DNA of 64,000 nt from Turritopsis dohrnii (Eukaryota > Cnidaria > Hydrozoa > Anthoathecata > Oceaniidae). The stretch is taken from the NCBI GenBank assembly GCA_027922465.2, contig BQMF02000032.1, positions 558,001 to 622,000 of the forward strand, read 5' to 3'. The notes under the pieces are model-generated. The model had not been told where the DNA came from. It saw only the letters and a list, made by a program, of their open reading frames with translations, and made no database searches. This document shows positions 33,536 to 45,800 of this stretch, piece by piece; the first letter of the stretch is position 1; each line of letters starts with the position of its first letter. The position numbers were made by a program, and so were the translations under genes.

Positions 33536-36500
33536 ATGGCGGAAAGTTTTTCTACTCCTCCTAATCGCACACGAAGAAGAAGACCCGTAAATTCCCCAGC
33601 TTTATCTGTGTCTTCTATTCGCCTGGCTGATAACGATGATGCGGAAGAAAAACGATTACGTCGCAAGTCAAAATTGCTTACAAATAATATACTTAGTCCT
33701 GGTGGCATACAAGCATCACCTGGTCGTCAAGCTCAAAGTGATAAAGACAAGTATGATATCGCGTTTATTGGTGTTTTTGTTGTTTGTTTTATTCATTGAA
33801 ATTCTTGTACAATCTTATTTTTATCAAATTAGGCGGAAATCTATTAGTCTCAGTCATGCGGGCATGACAAATACACAGTTGAAGGAGCACTATGCCAACT
33901 GCATCAAATTATCATCAGAAAATGTAAGTATTTCAGAACCAATTTCAAGATTTACTATTTGGTAAATAGCAGAAATTTCTAGCTCTAAAACTGTTTGCTG
34001 AACAACGTTTATACCAGGCCTAGTCGTAAGAGGCGTGTGATCGCATGCGCACGTCTCCACACACACCCAGACATATTTAGGCGTATGCCAATCGCACATC
34101 TAACTTGTAATGACAAGTGCAATAACAAATAAACAAATAAACTTCTTAACTCAACAAAAAATCATTCTCAATAATGTTGGAAGTAAAAAGAAATGGTTCT
34201 TCAATAAAATCTTATAATATTAAATGGAAAGTTAACAAAAGGATCTAAGTTTGATCTTTCTAGTTAATATGTTGCCTGTTACAAAATAAGTAAATGATAA
34301 AAACAAATTAATTAATGAAGTTGATATCCTGCACTTGACGATATAATTCTGCATGCTTTTAATTCAGAGAATGTTGTTGCGATATAGAGTCAAAAACCCC
34401 TGGTAGAATCAGTCATAGAACAAGATGGTAAACTGATACAGGACATTATGTTCGACAGTACAGGATCTCACGTCAGACATAGTGCAATTCTTGCTGGAAA
34501 ATATCCAATGCCTGGCGCTTATTTACAGCCCAACATTGTTTTGTTTTATTTCTTGTTAAATCGTTTTGCTTTGTCTCTTGTTAAACTCATTATCTGTGAA
34601 AATCTCAATTTCATACATGATGCATTTAAAAATCACAAAAATATATAGCATTGCTATTAAACTTTACTTGAAAATCATACAGTTTAAAGTTTGTCAATCT
34701 TAAGGCAATGGATACTGATATCATCAATTAAGGCGTGCGATGACCACACGTCTGCCAATTTTCTTACGACCAGGCCTGTATACTGTCTAAATTTATTTTG
34801 AAAACTCTCATATCTTCTTCTATGATATTCTTATAAGTTAAGGTAAAAAAGGCTACAGTATTCAAGATTCTACATTGACGCATGAAAAAGCCAAATATTT
34901 TTATTTCCATTTTTAGAAAATTAATGCGAAAAATGCATTTGGTCTTCACCTGATTGATTACATGAAAGAATTACTGAAGCAAAGTCAGAAAGAAGAAACA
35001 GGGACAAACTTCCAAGTTGCCAGTTGCACGCTGGATGCTGGAGTTAAAATTTATGCATACCGTGTCGATTCTGTTCATAATGAAGCCTATAAAGTTCTTG
35101 GGAGTCTCGGACGAACTAAAGACATTGAAAATGGTAATTGCAAATTTTACTCCAATCCCTCTCTTTGAATTTTATGGAGAATTGTATTTTCGTTTTATTG
35201 TATGCAGTGGTCAGAATATCATTTTGATTGGTGTTATTTTAGACCAAGAAGATAATTTGGAAGTTGCCGAAGAAGGAACTCAACCAACTGTTGCCAAAAA
35301 ACAGCGCAAAGTAATTTAAATTTTTGAAAACCATCATCCAGCTGAACTCTCTACCCTATAAGTCAATATCTTGTTGTCATAATAGGAGTGTCAGCTTTTT
35401 ACTCTTTATTTTGTCTGTACAGAAATGCTGCTGTAGCTCTAATGGGTTTAGAACAAAAACTCTGTGTTTTTTGTATTTTCAATACGTTCCAATCTTTTCC
35501 GAGGTAGTTATTATATATCTGGAGTTTATTTTGTTTTTAGAAAGGATCAGGCAAGACAATAGAAACTAATTTTAAAAACATTAATTGCGAAGAGTATGAT
35601 TTAGATTTCGAGGTAAGATCTCTTACTTATTTATTTATAAATTTTACTCAATAAACTTGGGAGCTTTGAATAATTATTGCATACAAGAAATATATATTTT
35701 TGTATAATTCATTTTTCTTTATAAATGGTATTAGAATAAATAGTTTCTGAGTTAAAAGCAAAAGCTCCCCCCAGTTCCATCTCAGGGTTGCCACACCCCA
35801 AAACTCCCCAATTCTCCTCAAATTTGATTATTCGAAACCTTTTTTCAGAATTTGTTAGTTAAAAATTTGTGATCCTCAAAATGTGCATTTTCTGACGCAA
35901 GTGAATATAAACTTCCTCCTATATTTATTGAAAATTCCCCTCAAAGCTCCTCAATGCTACTTAATTTTGACTCTTAAAAAAAGTGGCAATCAAGTGGTAT
36001 CATTATTTGCTTCTTGTTTTCTTTGTTTTCAGGTAGATCCTTTCTTCCACAAAACATCAGCTGCTTTCGATGAAGGTGGAACTTCTGGTTTACTTTCATT
36101 TCAATTGAGATCAAAGTCTGATCATAATGACATGTTGATGGATTCTCTGAAACACTTGAACGATATCCCATTGGCAACAGTTGGCGAAAGCACCAGAGAT
36201 GATGAAATGATTGATCTTTCTGTCCTTAGAGGTTTGTCTGCACTTAGGATCTGGTCGTAGAATCTCTACAAAGTCTCTCACAAGAAACCTAGGATCTTTT
36301 TTCCTGACCTGTCCTTTGAATTTTTTGAAATTTACTTTTAGACATTTACAACAAGTTCCCCATTGATTCTTTGGAAATATGTCCTCAGTTCAGTACGTTC
36401 AGATTTACTGGTTGGGATAAAGACTCTCAGGTACCTTACAGAAGCCCTTCAATTTATGCTTCTTATGTTTGAAAAATGTTTCGTTCAAATGATTGTGACA

Positions 36501-39500
36501 GAATTGAAAGATAAAAGATTTTTGCAATAACATGAAATTGAAATTTATATTGCACAAAGATTTTTCTTAATAGACCTCCACTGTTGGTGTGTAACATTTT
36601 CAGTTCTGTTGGTTCCTTTGAAAGAAAAATTTATCTGAACATCTATTTTGCCCATCTGTTCTGGTCATTTTTTTCTTTGCCCTTTAGGATGTTGATGGTG
36701 GTCTTAATATACCAGATGACAGTTTTGACGATAATGTTCATCGCTTCGATGAAAATGCACCAGGTATATATCCTGTGTTATTGCAGAAAGTGTGATGAAA
36801 TGTGTAATATCAGCTAAAACCAAATCAACTGAAAAGTCACTGTCTTGATCATTGTTATTTTCCAGTGTTGCCAGATACCATGGAGAGTTTTGATAATGGT
36901 GTAGATGCTGACGGTGATTATGATGATGTAAATATGATTGTTTAGTTACTATTTTACACATTTTTTTTTTCATTACAAACGTTGCAAGAAAATCGAAGAA
37001 GAGAAAACAGTGCAAAGTTTGACTGCCAAGTTTTATATACATTTCATTTAGCAATTGAAGTGTACACTTATTCCATTGATTGTATTAAAAATACCAGGAG
37101 ATAGTGCAGGCTGTCTGTAACATTCTTTATGATAAAGTCATTTCTTCTTTTAGAATGAGCAGCAGACTGATATTGGTCCAATCCAATTTGACAGCAGAGC
37201 TGCTGAAATGTCTAATGGCTCCATCAGGTTTTTAGTGGAGTTTCTTCTTTTCTTTTTCTTTTTTATTTATCCTTCATTCCTGAATAGTTCACTCTCATTA
37301 CGTTAAGAAGAACTTCATACAGACTATTATAAACATTAACGAATGAAATCATCTCTTTAAACTATTTTTCTATGGTGGAAGACATTGTAGCCGTCTCTCG
37401 CCAGTCTACTGTCAGTGTCTCAAAAACACAATTTATTGCTTGGGAAGACTGACTACAAATCAACAAGCGTCTAAAGATAATCTGAACCAATTTGTTAATA
37501 ATCTGGTTTTGAATCAGGAACCTGTTGACGTAATGCCACGCCTGCTAGTTGCCCAAGGACTGACAAACTAGTGATGTATATCTGTTAAATTGGATAACCT
37601 AATACTGACTAATATTACAGAGTTTATCTATTTATTAGTGTCATCAATGCAACTGGTTCAACGCACTTGGCATTATCTCTTCAACCGAGTGAATATTCAT
37701 ACTTCAGTCAAGATATATTATCAACATGGGCTGGCCCATTGCACTGGAAAGTTAAACCCAAGTCCAAAGGTACTATAGATTTCTGTGTTGAATAATTGCT
37801 TAACTACGAATTTGCAATTTTGTTTTTCCTTGTTTTATTCAGATAAAAATGTATCATCTTCGACAACATCCACGAAGACAGTTCACAAAAAGGTTGCTTT
37901 AAGAATAGACTATGAAGACGATGTAGACTTGAAGAAGAAATACTTCGCAGCAGGCAAGGTAACTGCACTATTTGATACAGAAGTATTTGTAACTTTATTT
38001 CCAAACAAACGTTTTTTTCTGGCTGTACATTCTTTAAATGTCCTATCGATCTTGCAGATGCTAGTTTGCTTACTTTTAAGGCCTCGACACACTTGAAAGA
38101 ATGTACTTTAGAGAAGTATGCTGCCCAAATGACCGTTCTACCACCTGATTTACACTACGAGGCCGAAAGCTTATTCAAACTGTTCATTCGAGATTATGTT
38201 ACTGTAAGTAATTTATTATTTTTCGACTTGAGCGTCAATATTCTTAAGTTTTACCAAAACATCAGCATTCTTAAAAATACACTCGTTGACGAAGAAATCT
38301 TTTCATAGATCAAGAAACAAGCAGACGCTAAGGAACTACAAAACGAAGGTGAAGTGATAATCCTATCCGGATTGTTTCATGCGAGGTCTAATCCCAAAAA
38401 GCTTTTACCAACTGCAACTGTTTTTGTTTTGTTGTTTTTTTTCAGATGAGGAATGGTATGACTACGACAATAAAAACGACAGAGAGGGATTCTGTCCACA
38501 AGTTGACGTAAGTTTATACGTCAGATATCTATAAATAGAACGGTGTTTGCCAGCTACCTCTCAATCGCAATCTGCACTTGTGTAAACAACAAGAAGATCC
38601 TTTATGAAGATTCTATTCTTTGATGTTTCGACATGCTGGTTGTAAAGTTTTCATTTTTTAGAACGACATGGCTGATTACGACGACGATGATGACAATGGT
38701 GGCGTTGATGTCGGTGACATGACTTTTGATGATTTGGCGTCACAACCAGTTATGCATGATCTGTCGGCGTTAACTGGAGACAATCTCGTTGCTCCGCCAA
38801 ATAAGGTAATCAAGGTTCGCGGTGATAAAAAAAAAACTGGTGACTAAAGTGTTGTTTCAAATTTTCTTTCTCAATTAAAACTACGTTCTCTCATTTTGTT
38901 ATTATTCCAACTGACGAAAAACCTTTGATTTTGAAGGTTGCCATGTTGCATGATTATATTTCAACCAACTTTATTATGTCTTGAAGTCATCAGTACTGAT
39001 CTTCTTAACACATGTTCATATGTCTGATGAAGGTTCGAGTTCTGGACATCAATTATGCTAAGTCAGCAAAAAGAATAGATGTGAAACGATTGAAGGGAAC
39101 TATGTGGAAGTTGTTATGTCAAGAGAAATCAGACGAGAAGGTAACTGAACTGGCATTCAAACCTCCAATTTGAAGAAACCCATCAACGTTCATCTATATT
39201 TTTTATATTACCTCTCTGAGTGATTTTACTGAGCATAATACTACCTGTATTGACTCCATGTTGATGGAGGACCTTCACTTAATTTTTTCTTTTGATTCTC
39301 CTCTCAGGAAAACAACGAAAATAACAATTTACCGAAACCTGCAATCGAGGTGGATGAAAAAGACAGTACTGCGCATGTGTCGGGATTGTATTCTTTCAAA
39401 ACAATGTATGAAGCTTTGCCGAATAAAGTATCCAGTAACATGGCGAAGAATTTGTCTGGACCAATCGCTTTTGTGTGTTTACTGTATTTAGCCAATGAAA

Positions 39501-39984
39501 AGGTGTGTTGTATGATTTTATTAAGATTATTTTTTTCATTGATTCTCAGCCTTCATCGTGATATTGGGATGAATCTTAATCATTTGTAAGAATTAATGAG
39601 TAAATGAATAAATTAAGTTCCACCGTGTAGCTACATCTCGAATTTTGTCTCGTCCTAAAGCTATCCTCCCAAGTAGAGAGAAAACCTGCCTATTGTGAAG
39701 AAACTACTTTATGAGAAGTTCTGGTCCCTTGACGTAACAGTTCTTTCCCTTGACGTAACAGTTCTTTTCCCTTGACGTAACAGTTCTCTTCCCTTGACGT
39801 AACAGCTGGGGAAAATGCAGGTCGGGTGCCGAAAAGTTGGGGGGAAAATTGGTCGCTTTTGCCCGACTTTTTTTCCCCTGATAACGTACATTATAACTTG
39901 TTTTAATGCTAGTTTGTATTTTAGACGTTGAAACTCACTGGAACGGACGGTATGGACGATATCATCATAGAAGAGGGCGTGTAA
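33536..39984 (+). CDS. NCAPH: Condensin complex subunit 2 (kleisin, Barren), 19 coding exons
   Basis: NCAPH is the kleisin of condensin I, bridging the SMC2/SMC4 heads and the HEAT subunits in mitotic chromosome condensation. Coding exons: 33536-33750, 33833-33923, 34917-35133, 35243-35310, 35541-35612, 36033-36231, 36342-36431, 36688-36763, 36866-36927, 37154-37227, 37639-37769, 37843-37953, 38058-38203, 38309-38348, 38446-38507, 38662-38805, 39033-39140, 39308-39502, 39925-39984. Landmarks: [97 protein letters not shown] and [16 protein letters not shown]. About 719 aa, near the human length. One break: AAAA at 36419-36422 puts exon 7 one base out of frame with exon 8; with three A the frame closes (WDKDSQ then DVDGG). 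Intron 12 uses a GC donor. A CAGGCCTG element lies in intron 2. AATAAA at 40340-40345 may be the poly(A) signal. Confidence 0.95.
34015..34778. mobile_element. 764-bp TIR element, CAGGCCTG family, copy B (in NCAPH intron 2)
   Basis: Ends CAGGCCTAGTCGTAAGAGGC and, reversed, CAGGCCTGGTCGTAAGAAAA match copy A at 27224-28115, as do the subterminal GCGTGCGATGACCACACG blocks. TATAC lies outside both ends. It is inserted between NCAPH exons 2 and 3 and should be removed by splicing. Confidence 0.88.
39717..39806. repeat. Four tandem copies of a CRE-like 24-25-bp unit in the last NCAPH intron
   Basis: CCCTTGACGTAACAGTTCTT recurs four times at 24-25-base spacing. Each unit holds TGACGTAA, a variant of the CREB/ATF binding site. 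Whether it works as an enhancer cannot be told. Confidence 0.85.
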
Positions 39985-40512
39985 AACGTATTGGCGTTGT
40001 ATGTTAATTCCTTGAACCAACATTGATATAAGTGCACATTACTTATTGGCCCTCGTTAATTTCTTGTTGGTTAAAAACCAAAGTCGACCATTGATATGCT
40101 TGATACTAAGCGGTCGTTTCTGTTTTTTGGTACGCTGTTCTGTTGAACCATCAGCATATAGGAAAATGAAATGGTAGATATAATAATCACAATAGTTCAG
40201 CTGACAATTTGTCTTCACTTCACTGGTATAACGTTTTATGGGGAAGTGAGGATAGATTCAATATATGTCCCAATCCTTCAAATTATATTGAAGATTGAGG
40301 TTTCACTGTAACTTTCTAGTGGGGAGAAATTGTCAGTAAAATAAACTTGCAAATGTAAATATTCATCATGGTGATAAATTGACAAATTCATTCAAAATTC
40401 CTCTTCTTTCTTCCAGTAGCATATAACTCACTTTCCCAAAAAAACATGATATACTCGCTGAAGTGTTTTGCTAGAATTCACGGCTGCTTCCGAAACGTCG
40501 CATTTCAGATTT

Positions 40513-40927
40513 TAGTGAACTTAAGCAACTACGACGGCAACGTGGACGACGACGTGAGCAAAAAGAACAAAATAATAAAATTACTTGTGAATAGTATTTT
40601 GAAGAACTTCTTTTTATTGGAGAACTTATTCAATTGATAAACTTATAACGACTAGAAAGTTATCGAGCTTCTATGAAATCTACATAAGAGAAAAAGACTT
40701 TCTCTATAATCGCGTCTCCGTTGTCAGTACGACTTCAAATCATGACTTTTCACGTTGTGTATAGAACGTGCAAATATATTAATGATGTAATTATCTTATA
40801 AAACTTTCCCAATAGTCTCATAAGTAGTAGACTCCCTTTCAAAACAAATTCCACAGAGAAAACGAAGCTTCTGTTTTAAACACGTCGCCGTCTTCGTTGC
40901 CGTTGCGATTGCTTAAGCTCCCTATTA
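40513..40927. mobile_element. 415-bp TIR element (CTTAAGCAAC family)
   Basis: Left end GAACTTAAGCAACTACGACG continuing GCAACG, and right end, reversed, GAGCTTAAGCAATCGCAACG continuing GCAACG, form imperfect inverted repeats of about 30 bases rich in CGACG. Non-coding. A related copy is at 52743-53106. Confidence 0.75.
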
Positions 40928-41371
40928 ACTAATCGGCCTCGGTTTCATTCATTGCTCCATGGTAATATCGAAATAATTTCTGCCGAACATTACGTCTGTA
41001 TAAAGGACTGGGCTCGAACGGACGTTGAAACGTCGAGACGTTTTTCTTTTTATTACATTGAAAACTGCAAACACGTATGTAGACTTTAAAAGAAATTTAT
41101 TTCGACCATCCTGTTCATCTCTAAATGAACAAAATTGGTAGAAACGTCTGACTACTATGATAAACAAGTTTCAAATAATAGAAAAATGTAGATTTAATGA
41201 CTTCTCCCACTATATGCAATAAAAATGCGATTTTCTCTTTATTTGTTGACTTTAGGACACCCGCGGTGGAGTAAAGTCTTTAAAATACCCTTGGTTTCTC
41301 CTCCTTCTCTTACTCCAAGTTATGAACGATTTCGTGTAACATACATGACATCGTTGACAAATTTGTTGTGT

Positions 41372-41870
41372 TGACACGCGAGACATGTGGGTATGTGTTG
41401 ACACACGAGACATTTGGATATGTGTTGACACACGAGACATGTGAGTATGTGTTGACACACGAGACATGTGGGTATGTGTCGACACACGAGACATGTAGAT
41501 ATGTGTTGACACACGAGACATGTAGATATGTGTTGACACGCGAGACATGTAGATATGTGTCGACACACGAGACATGTGGGTATGTGTTGACACGAGACAT
41601 GTAGATATGTGTTGACACACGAGACATGTGGGTATGTGTCAACACACGAGACATTTGGGTATGTGTCGACACACGAGACATGTGGGTATGTGTTGACACG
41701 AGACATGTAGATATGTGTTGACACACGAGACATGTGGGTATGTGTCGACACACGAGACATGTAGATATGTGTCGACACACGAGACATGTGGGTATGTGTT
41801 GACACACGAGACATGTGGGTATGTGTCGACACGAGACATGTGGGTAGAGTAGATATGTGTTGACACACGT
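41372..41870. repeat. 27-bp minisatellite, about 18 units
   Basis: Head-to-tail units of GTGTTGACACACGAGACATG plus TGGGTAT (27 bases), with variants TAGATAT for TGGGTAT, GTC for GTT, and three 24-base units lacking three bases. Because 27 is a multiple of three and no unit contains a stop in several frames, long spurious open frames run through it on both strands. Confidence 0.97.
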
Positions 41871-42089
41871 TCTGAGGTCTTCTTGTTCCTTGTTAAAATT
41901 TGCCTGCTCTAAGTTCGAAAATTCCACGAATTCTTTTCTCTGCAAAATATCTAATCTTAGAAGTTGGGTTTCATGTTCCAATTTTTAACAATGGCCTAAA
42001 TTTTTGCCCGATAGATTTTGCCCGTTAATTTTCCCCAGTAATAGTTTTCCTCGTGAACTTGTTTGTAACAACAAAATTTCTGGTAATTT

Positions 42090-42355
42090 AAGTCCGATTT
42101 CCATTCAACAAAATATCCGCGCGGACGTAGGTAATCCACACTGAGTGACACATGCGTATTGGCTAATTCATAAGCGTAGATATGTCCGCTCAGCGAACAA
42201 AAATAAAGTTAAAAAAGTTTAACTTTTTTTAAGCCCGCCGACGTCCGCTGATAATTTCAGCCAATCGTGTCTTTTGATTTCCATTTGCAGCTGTTTGGCC
42301 GCTCGGAAAATTCTACGTCGGGCGGGCATAAGCGTTGAATGGAAATCGGCCCTAA
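42090..42355. mobile_element. 266-bp TIR element (CCGATTTCCATTCAAC)
   Basis: Left end TCCGATTTCCATTCAACAAA and right end, reversed, GCCGATTTCCATTCAACGCT share 15 bases; CTACGTC blocks lie just inside each end. No coding capacity. No certain target duplication was seen. Confidence 0.75.
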
Positions 42356-42887
42356 AAGAAGATGTTTTTTTTCTCATAAATAAAACTTTGGCTGAAATGC
42401 GAACGGTAAATGAATGAATTCAGTCTCATTCTCGTAAATTATCCTAAAATTTTGCTTATTTAAGTACCTTTATGTTACTGAATAGTTTTTAATTGTTTTC
42501 GTCGCAGGGGGTATTAATGATGTACATTAATAGCTTCACAATAGCTTTTTTCAGTGAGACAAAAGAACGGAAACAATTTGAAGATGCCACCAAAACAACG
42601 ATGGTGATGATGATAAATAGCATATCCTGTAAGTAAAATACCAACTATGATTTAATTCTCCTCACTTCAATTAACTTCTAAGGATACATTTCGCTATGTC
42701 GTGTTCAAGGGATATATACGTTTGTATATAATAGAACGTTCGTATGTCACGCTAGGATAGATATTGCTTTGCATTTCCTACACTCAAAACAGTTTGACTC
42801 GCTATCAGCATCATATGTGAAGTTATGGTCAACATGTAAAGAAGTGTTTTTGGTTTCAACAGTTGACTGTTTTTTCAAAACAACACC

Positions 42888-45800
42888 ATGGATGACCGCC
42901 ATTTCCAAGTTTATTTACTTCTGCAAGTTTTTTTAAGCTGTAAGTTGAATTCTTATACGGTTGGATTAGAACAAATTCTCCCTACCATTCAATATTTGTT
43001 AAATTGATCGTTCACACGAGAGACAAATTTGAAAGCCTGGTTCAGACCTGACGATTACGACGATTATAAAAAAAATCGTAATCGTCAATCGCCAGGTCTG
43101 AACACTCTCAAGTATCTCAAAATACTAATTTCAAAATTGTTTCAAACACACGATACTTCTTTCTCTTATTAAGTTTGAACTTCTTTGTAAAATTTGAGCG
43201 GTTCTAGGACAACCCCTGTCACCAGAATTGTCCTGTCACCATTTGAAGCACGTGCCTTTACGATCTTAAAACAATAGAATTGACATAAAATTCAATAGAT
43301 TTTTACATACAATAGATGGACTATGACGATAAAATATCAAAAAAATTTACATTTTGTCGTCGTAAACGCCAGGCATTAGACGATTACGCTCAATTTTAAT
43401 CGTCGTCTGACTTATGACGGTCTCAAAATTAACACATGTATTTTAGTTTCAAAAAATATCTTTGGATGACGACTTTTTTCAACTTTTTTATACAACCTTG
43501 GGCGGAACAAACAATTAGACCTTCATTTTCTTTTCTATTATGTTTTTGTAGCATATGACAGTGTCACTCATCACGTCTCTACAAACGGAAAAGATTACAC
43601 TTCTTGTGGCACCGAAGTTCGTCCATGCAAGTCGATAGAATACACATATACCAATCATTTTGTAAATAACGATACCATTTTGTTACATAATGAAAACAAA
43701 CAAGTTTACGTCATCCACACGCCGATTTCTATACACAATGATACAATAACAATCTCCATTGAAGGTGCGCAAACAAACGATTCTAACAAACCCATCATAA
43801 AAGGAAGCAACTCCAACGTTACACATCTGTTCAAATATGTTCGCGGAAAACACGTGAAAATAGCAGTGACAAACCTCCACTTTGCTGATGTTGGTGTGAT
43901 TGATGGGAAAGACTTGTATGACGATATAGTGGCCGGTGTTGTCATGGTTATGAATTGTTACGTAGCAGAAACGAACACCAGCACATCATTGTTCAACATA
44001 GGAACATATACGAATAAAGCATCTACAAGATCATTGACAAAACAGCTGCTCGTACTCCTCGTGTACAACACCACTTCCTATTTGAATATCGTTTGCAATA
44101 CACAATCAGTGTTCCAGTTATCGGTGAGAGACTCTTCGTTTGTCCACGGTGCTATCCACGTTGTTGTAGTTGGTAAAACGTTAGTGGCATATCCAACGCA
44201 GATTCTCATTTCTAATACAACATTAAGTCTAACATCTACCTTATATCGACTGTATTTCGTAGGCAATATCGATGCTGTTGTTAGTAATGTCACCTTTCTA
44301 AATGGTGCAGGAATATATGGGCAAAGTTGCCATTCAATCACTCTAAACAGTTGTCGATTCACAGATACAGCTGATGGAATGTTCATTCAAATGATAAGTG
44401 TGACATCAGTTGTTATGAGTAAAACTCTGTTTCATGACAGTACAGTGCTTAGAGAGAACGCGGCGTTAGTTTTCATCCAGTCTTCCAATGCTCGACTGAC
44501 TGACACGATCATTCGCAAAAATAACTGCTCTACCAATATACGTCAATATTTGGCTATATTTGGCTATCTATCGACCATTTCTATTGATAATTTTATCGCT
44601 GAGTTCAATAACAAAATAACGGGTTTGTTCTTTCTTCAATGTTTAGCGTCTGTGAACAACGTGTTCCATAGAAGTAACGAAAACACAAAAGGTATAGCAA
44701 TAACCAATAGTTTCAACGCTCAACTTAAGAACATCAACTTCTATCAAAATCTGTTGAATTACCAAAACAATTCTGATATCATTTTGGTGGAATTCAAAAA
44801 TGCAACGGCCCTCCTGCAGAAAGTATATGTTGGATATAACGTAAACAAATTGTCGCAAAAAATGATGGGATGTATACATCTTGGAAAATCTACTGCGATA
44901 ATAACCAGATGTGTCATCAAAAATAACATAGGCAATGTGACAGGAATCACTGGTCTTGATAGTACAGCAATCACAAAACATCTACTAGTGTTCGATAACA
45001 ACATGTGGATTTTCTTTTCCTTCCGAACACACCAGTTTCCTCGCACATCAAGAGATCGATTAAAACTCGCAAATGCGACGCTTAGAAACAACACTATCCA
45101 TACTGTCTTCTACATAACAGCTCTCAAAAAGCTGGAACTACAAAACATCACGGTGTTACGTAACAATATGGTGTTCGTAACTATGATCAAAGGAGTTGAA
45201 ACATCTCCTACATTTTCGGAAGTCCACTTAGAAAATATCACAATAGAGGGATCGGTTATTTTTCATCCCATCAATGCTTTTTACGTTATTCTGGCGATCA
45301 AGAATTTGTTACTTTTCGACAGTACTGTGAAAGTCGCTATTGTTATCAAAAGTAGTACGGTAACAATGCGACGTCTGAATATCTCTCGAGTAAGTAAGAC
45401 GATGGGTCATATAAACATCCAAAATTGCAATATAGACATGCAATACGTCAATCTAGAGCAAACTGAAGGACTTGCTATTATGATTATATCTCTGGACGAT
45501 CAACAACGAATCGTAAATATTGCTGACACGCATGTACTAGCAACACGAAATAAAAACGGCTTGATCAGCGTAAGTACAGTTCCTAGCACTAAAATCACAA
45601 TAAGACGTGTGACGTTCAAACTGTTGACGTCTATAAGTGACTTACCAGTCATCTCTTTTATGTTTGACACGATTGGAAGAAACATATACGTTACATATGA
45701 GACAATGCTGGTTGAAGTTTCTGTAACATGTCCAACGAACTACTACCCCTTCAAATATAACACTTCCGACTTCATAATACTTGTATCGTATTTTTGCAGA

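Noticed and set aside
36432..36687. A missing extra NCAPH exon to repair the frame
   Set aside because: No stretch here gives a phase-correct exon with family similarity; a single-base homopolymer difference explains the break more simply.
41372..41870. CRISPR-like array
   Set aside because: Units are contiguous with no spacers and the locus is in an animal genome; it is a minisatellite.
41252..41981. Long open frames on both strands through 41.3-41.9 kb
   Set aside because: They are produced by a stop-free 27-bp tandem repeat; several overlapping frames are equally open and none has a start or splice context that stands out.
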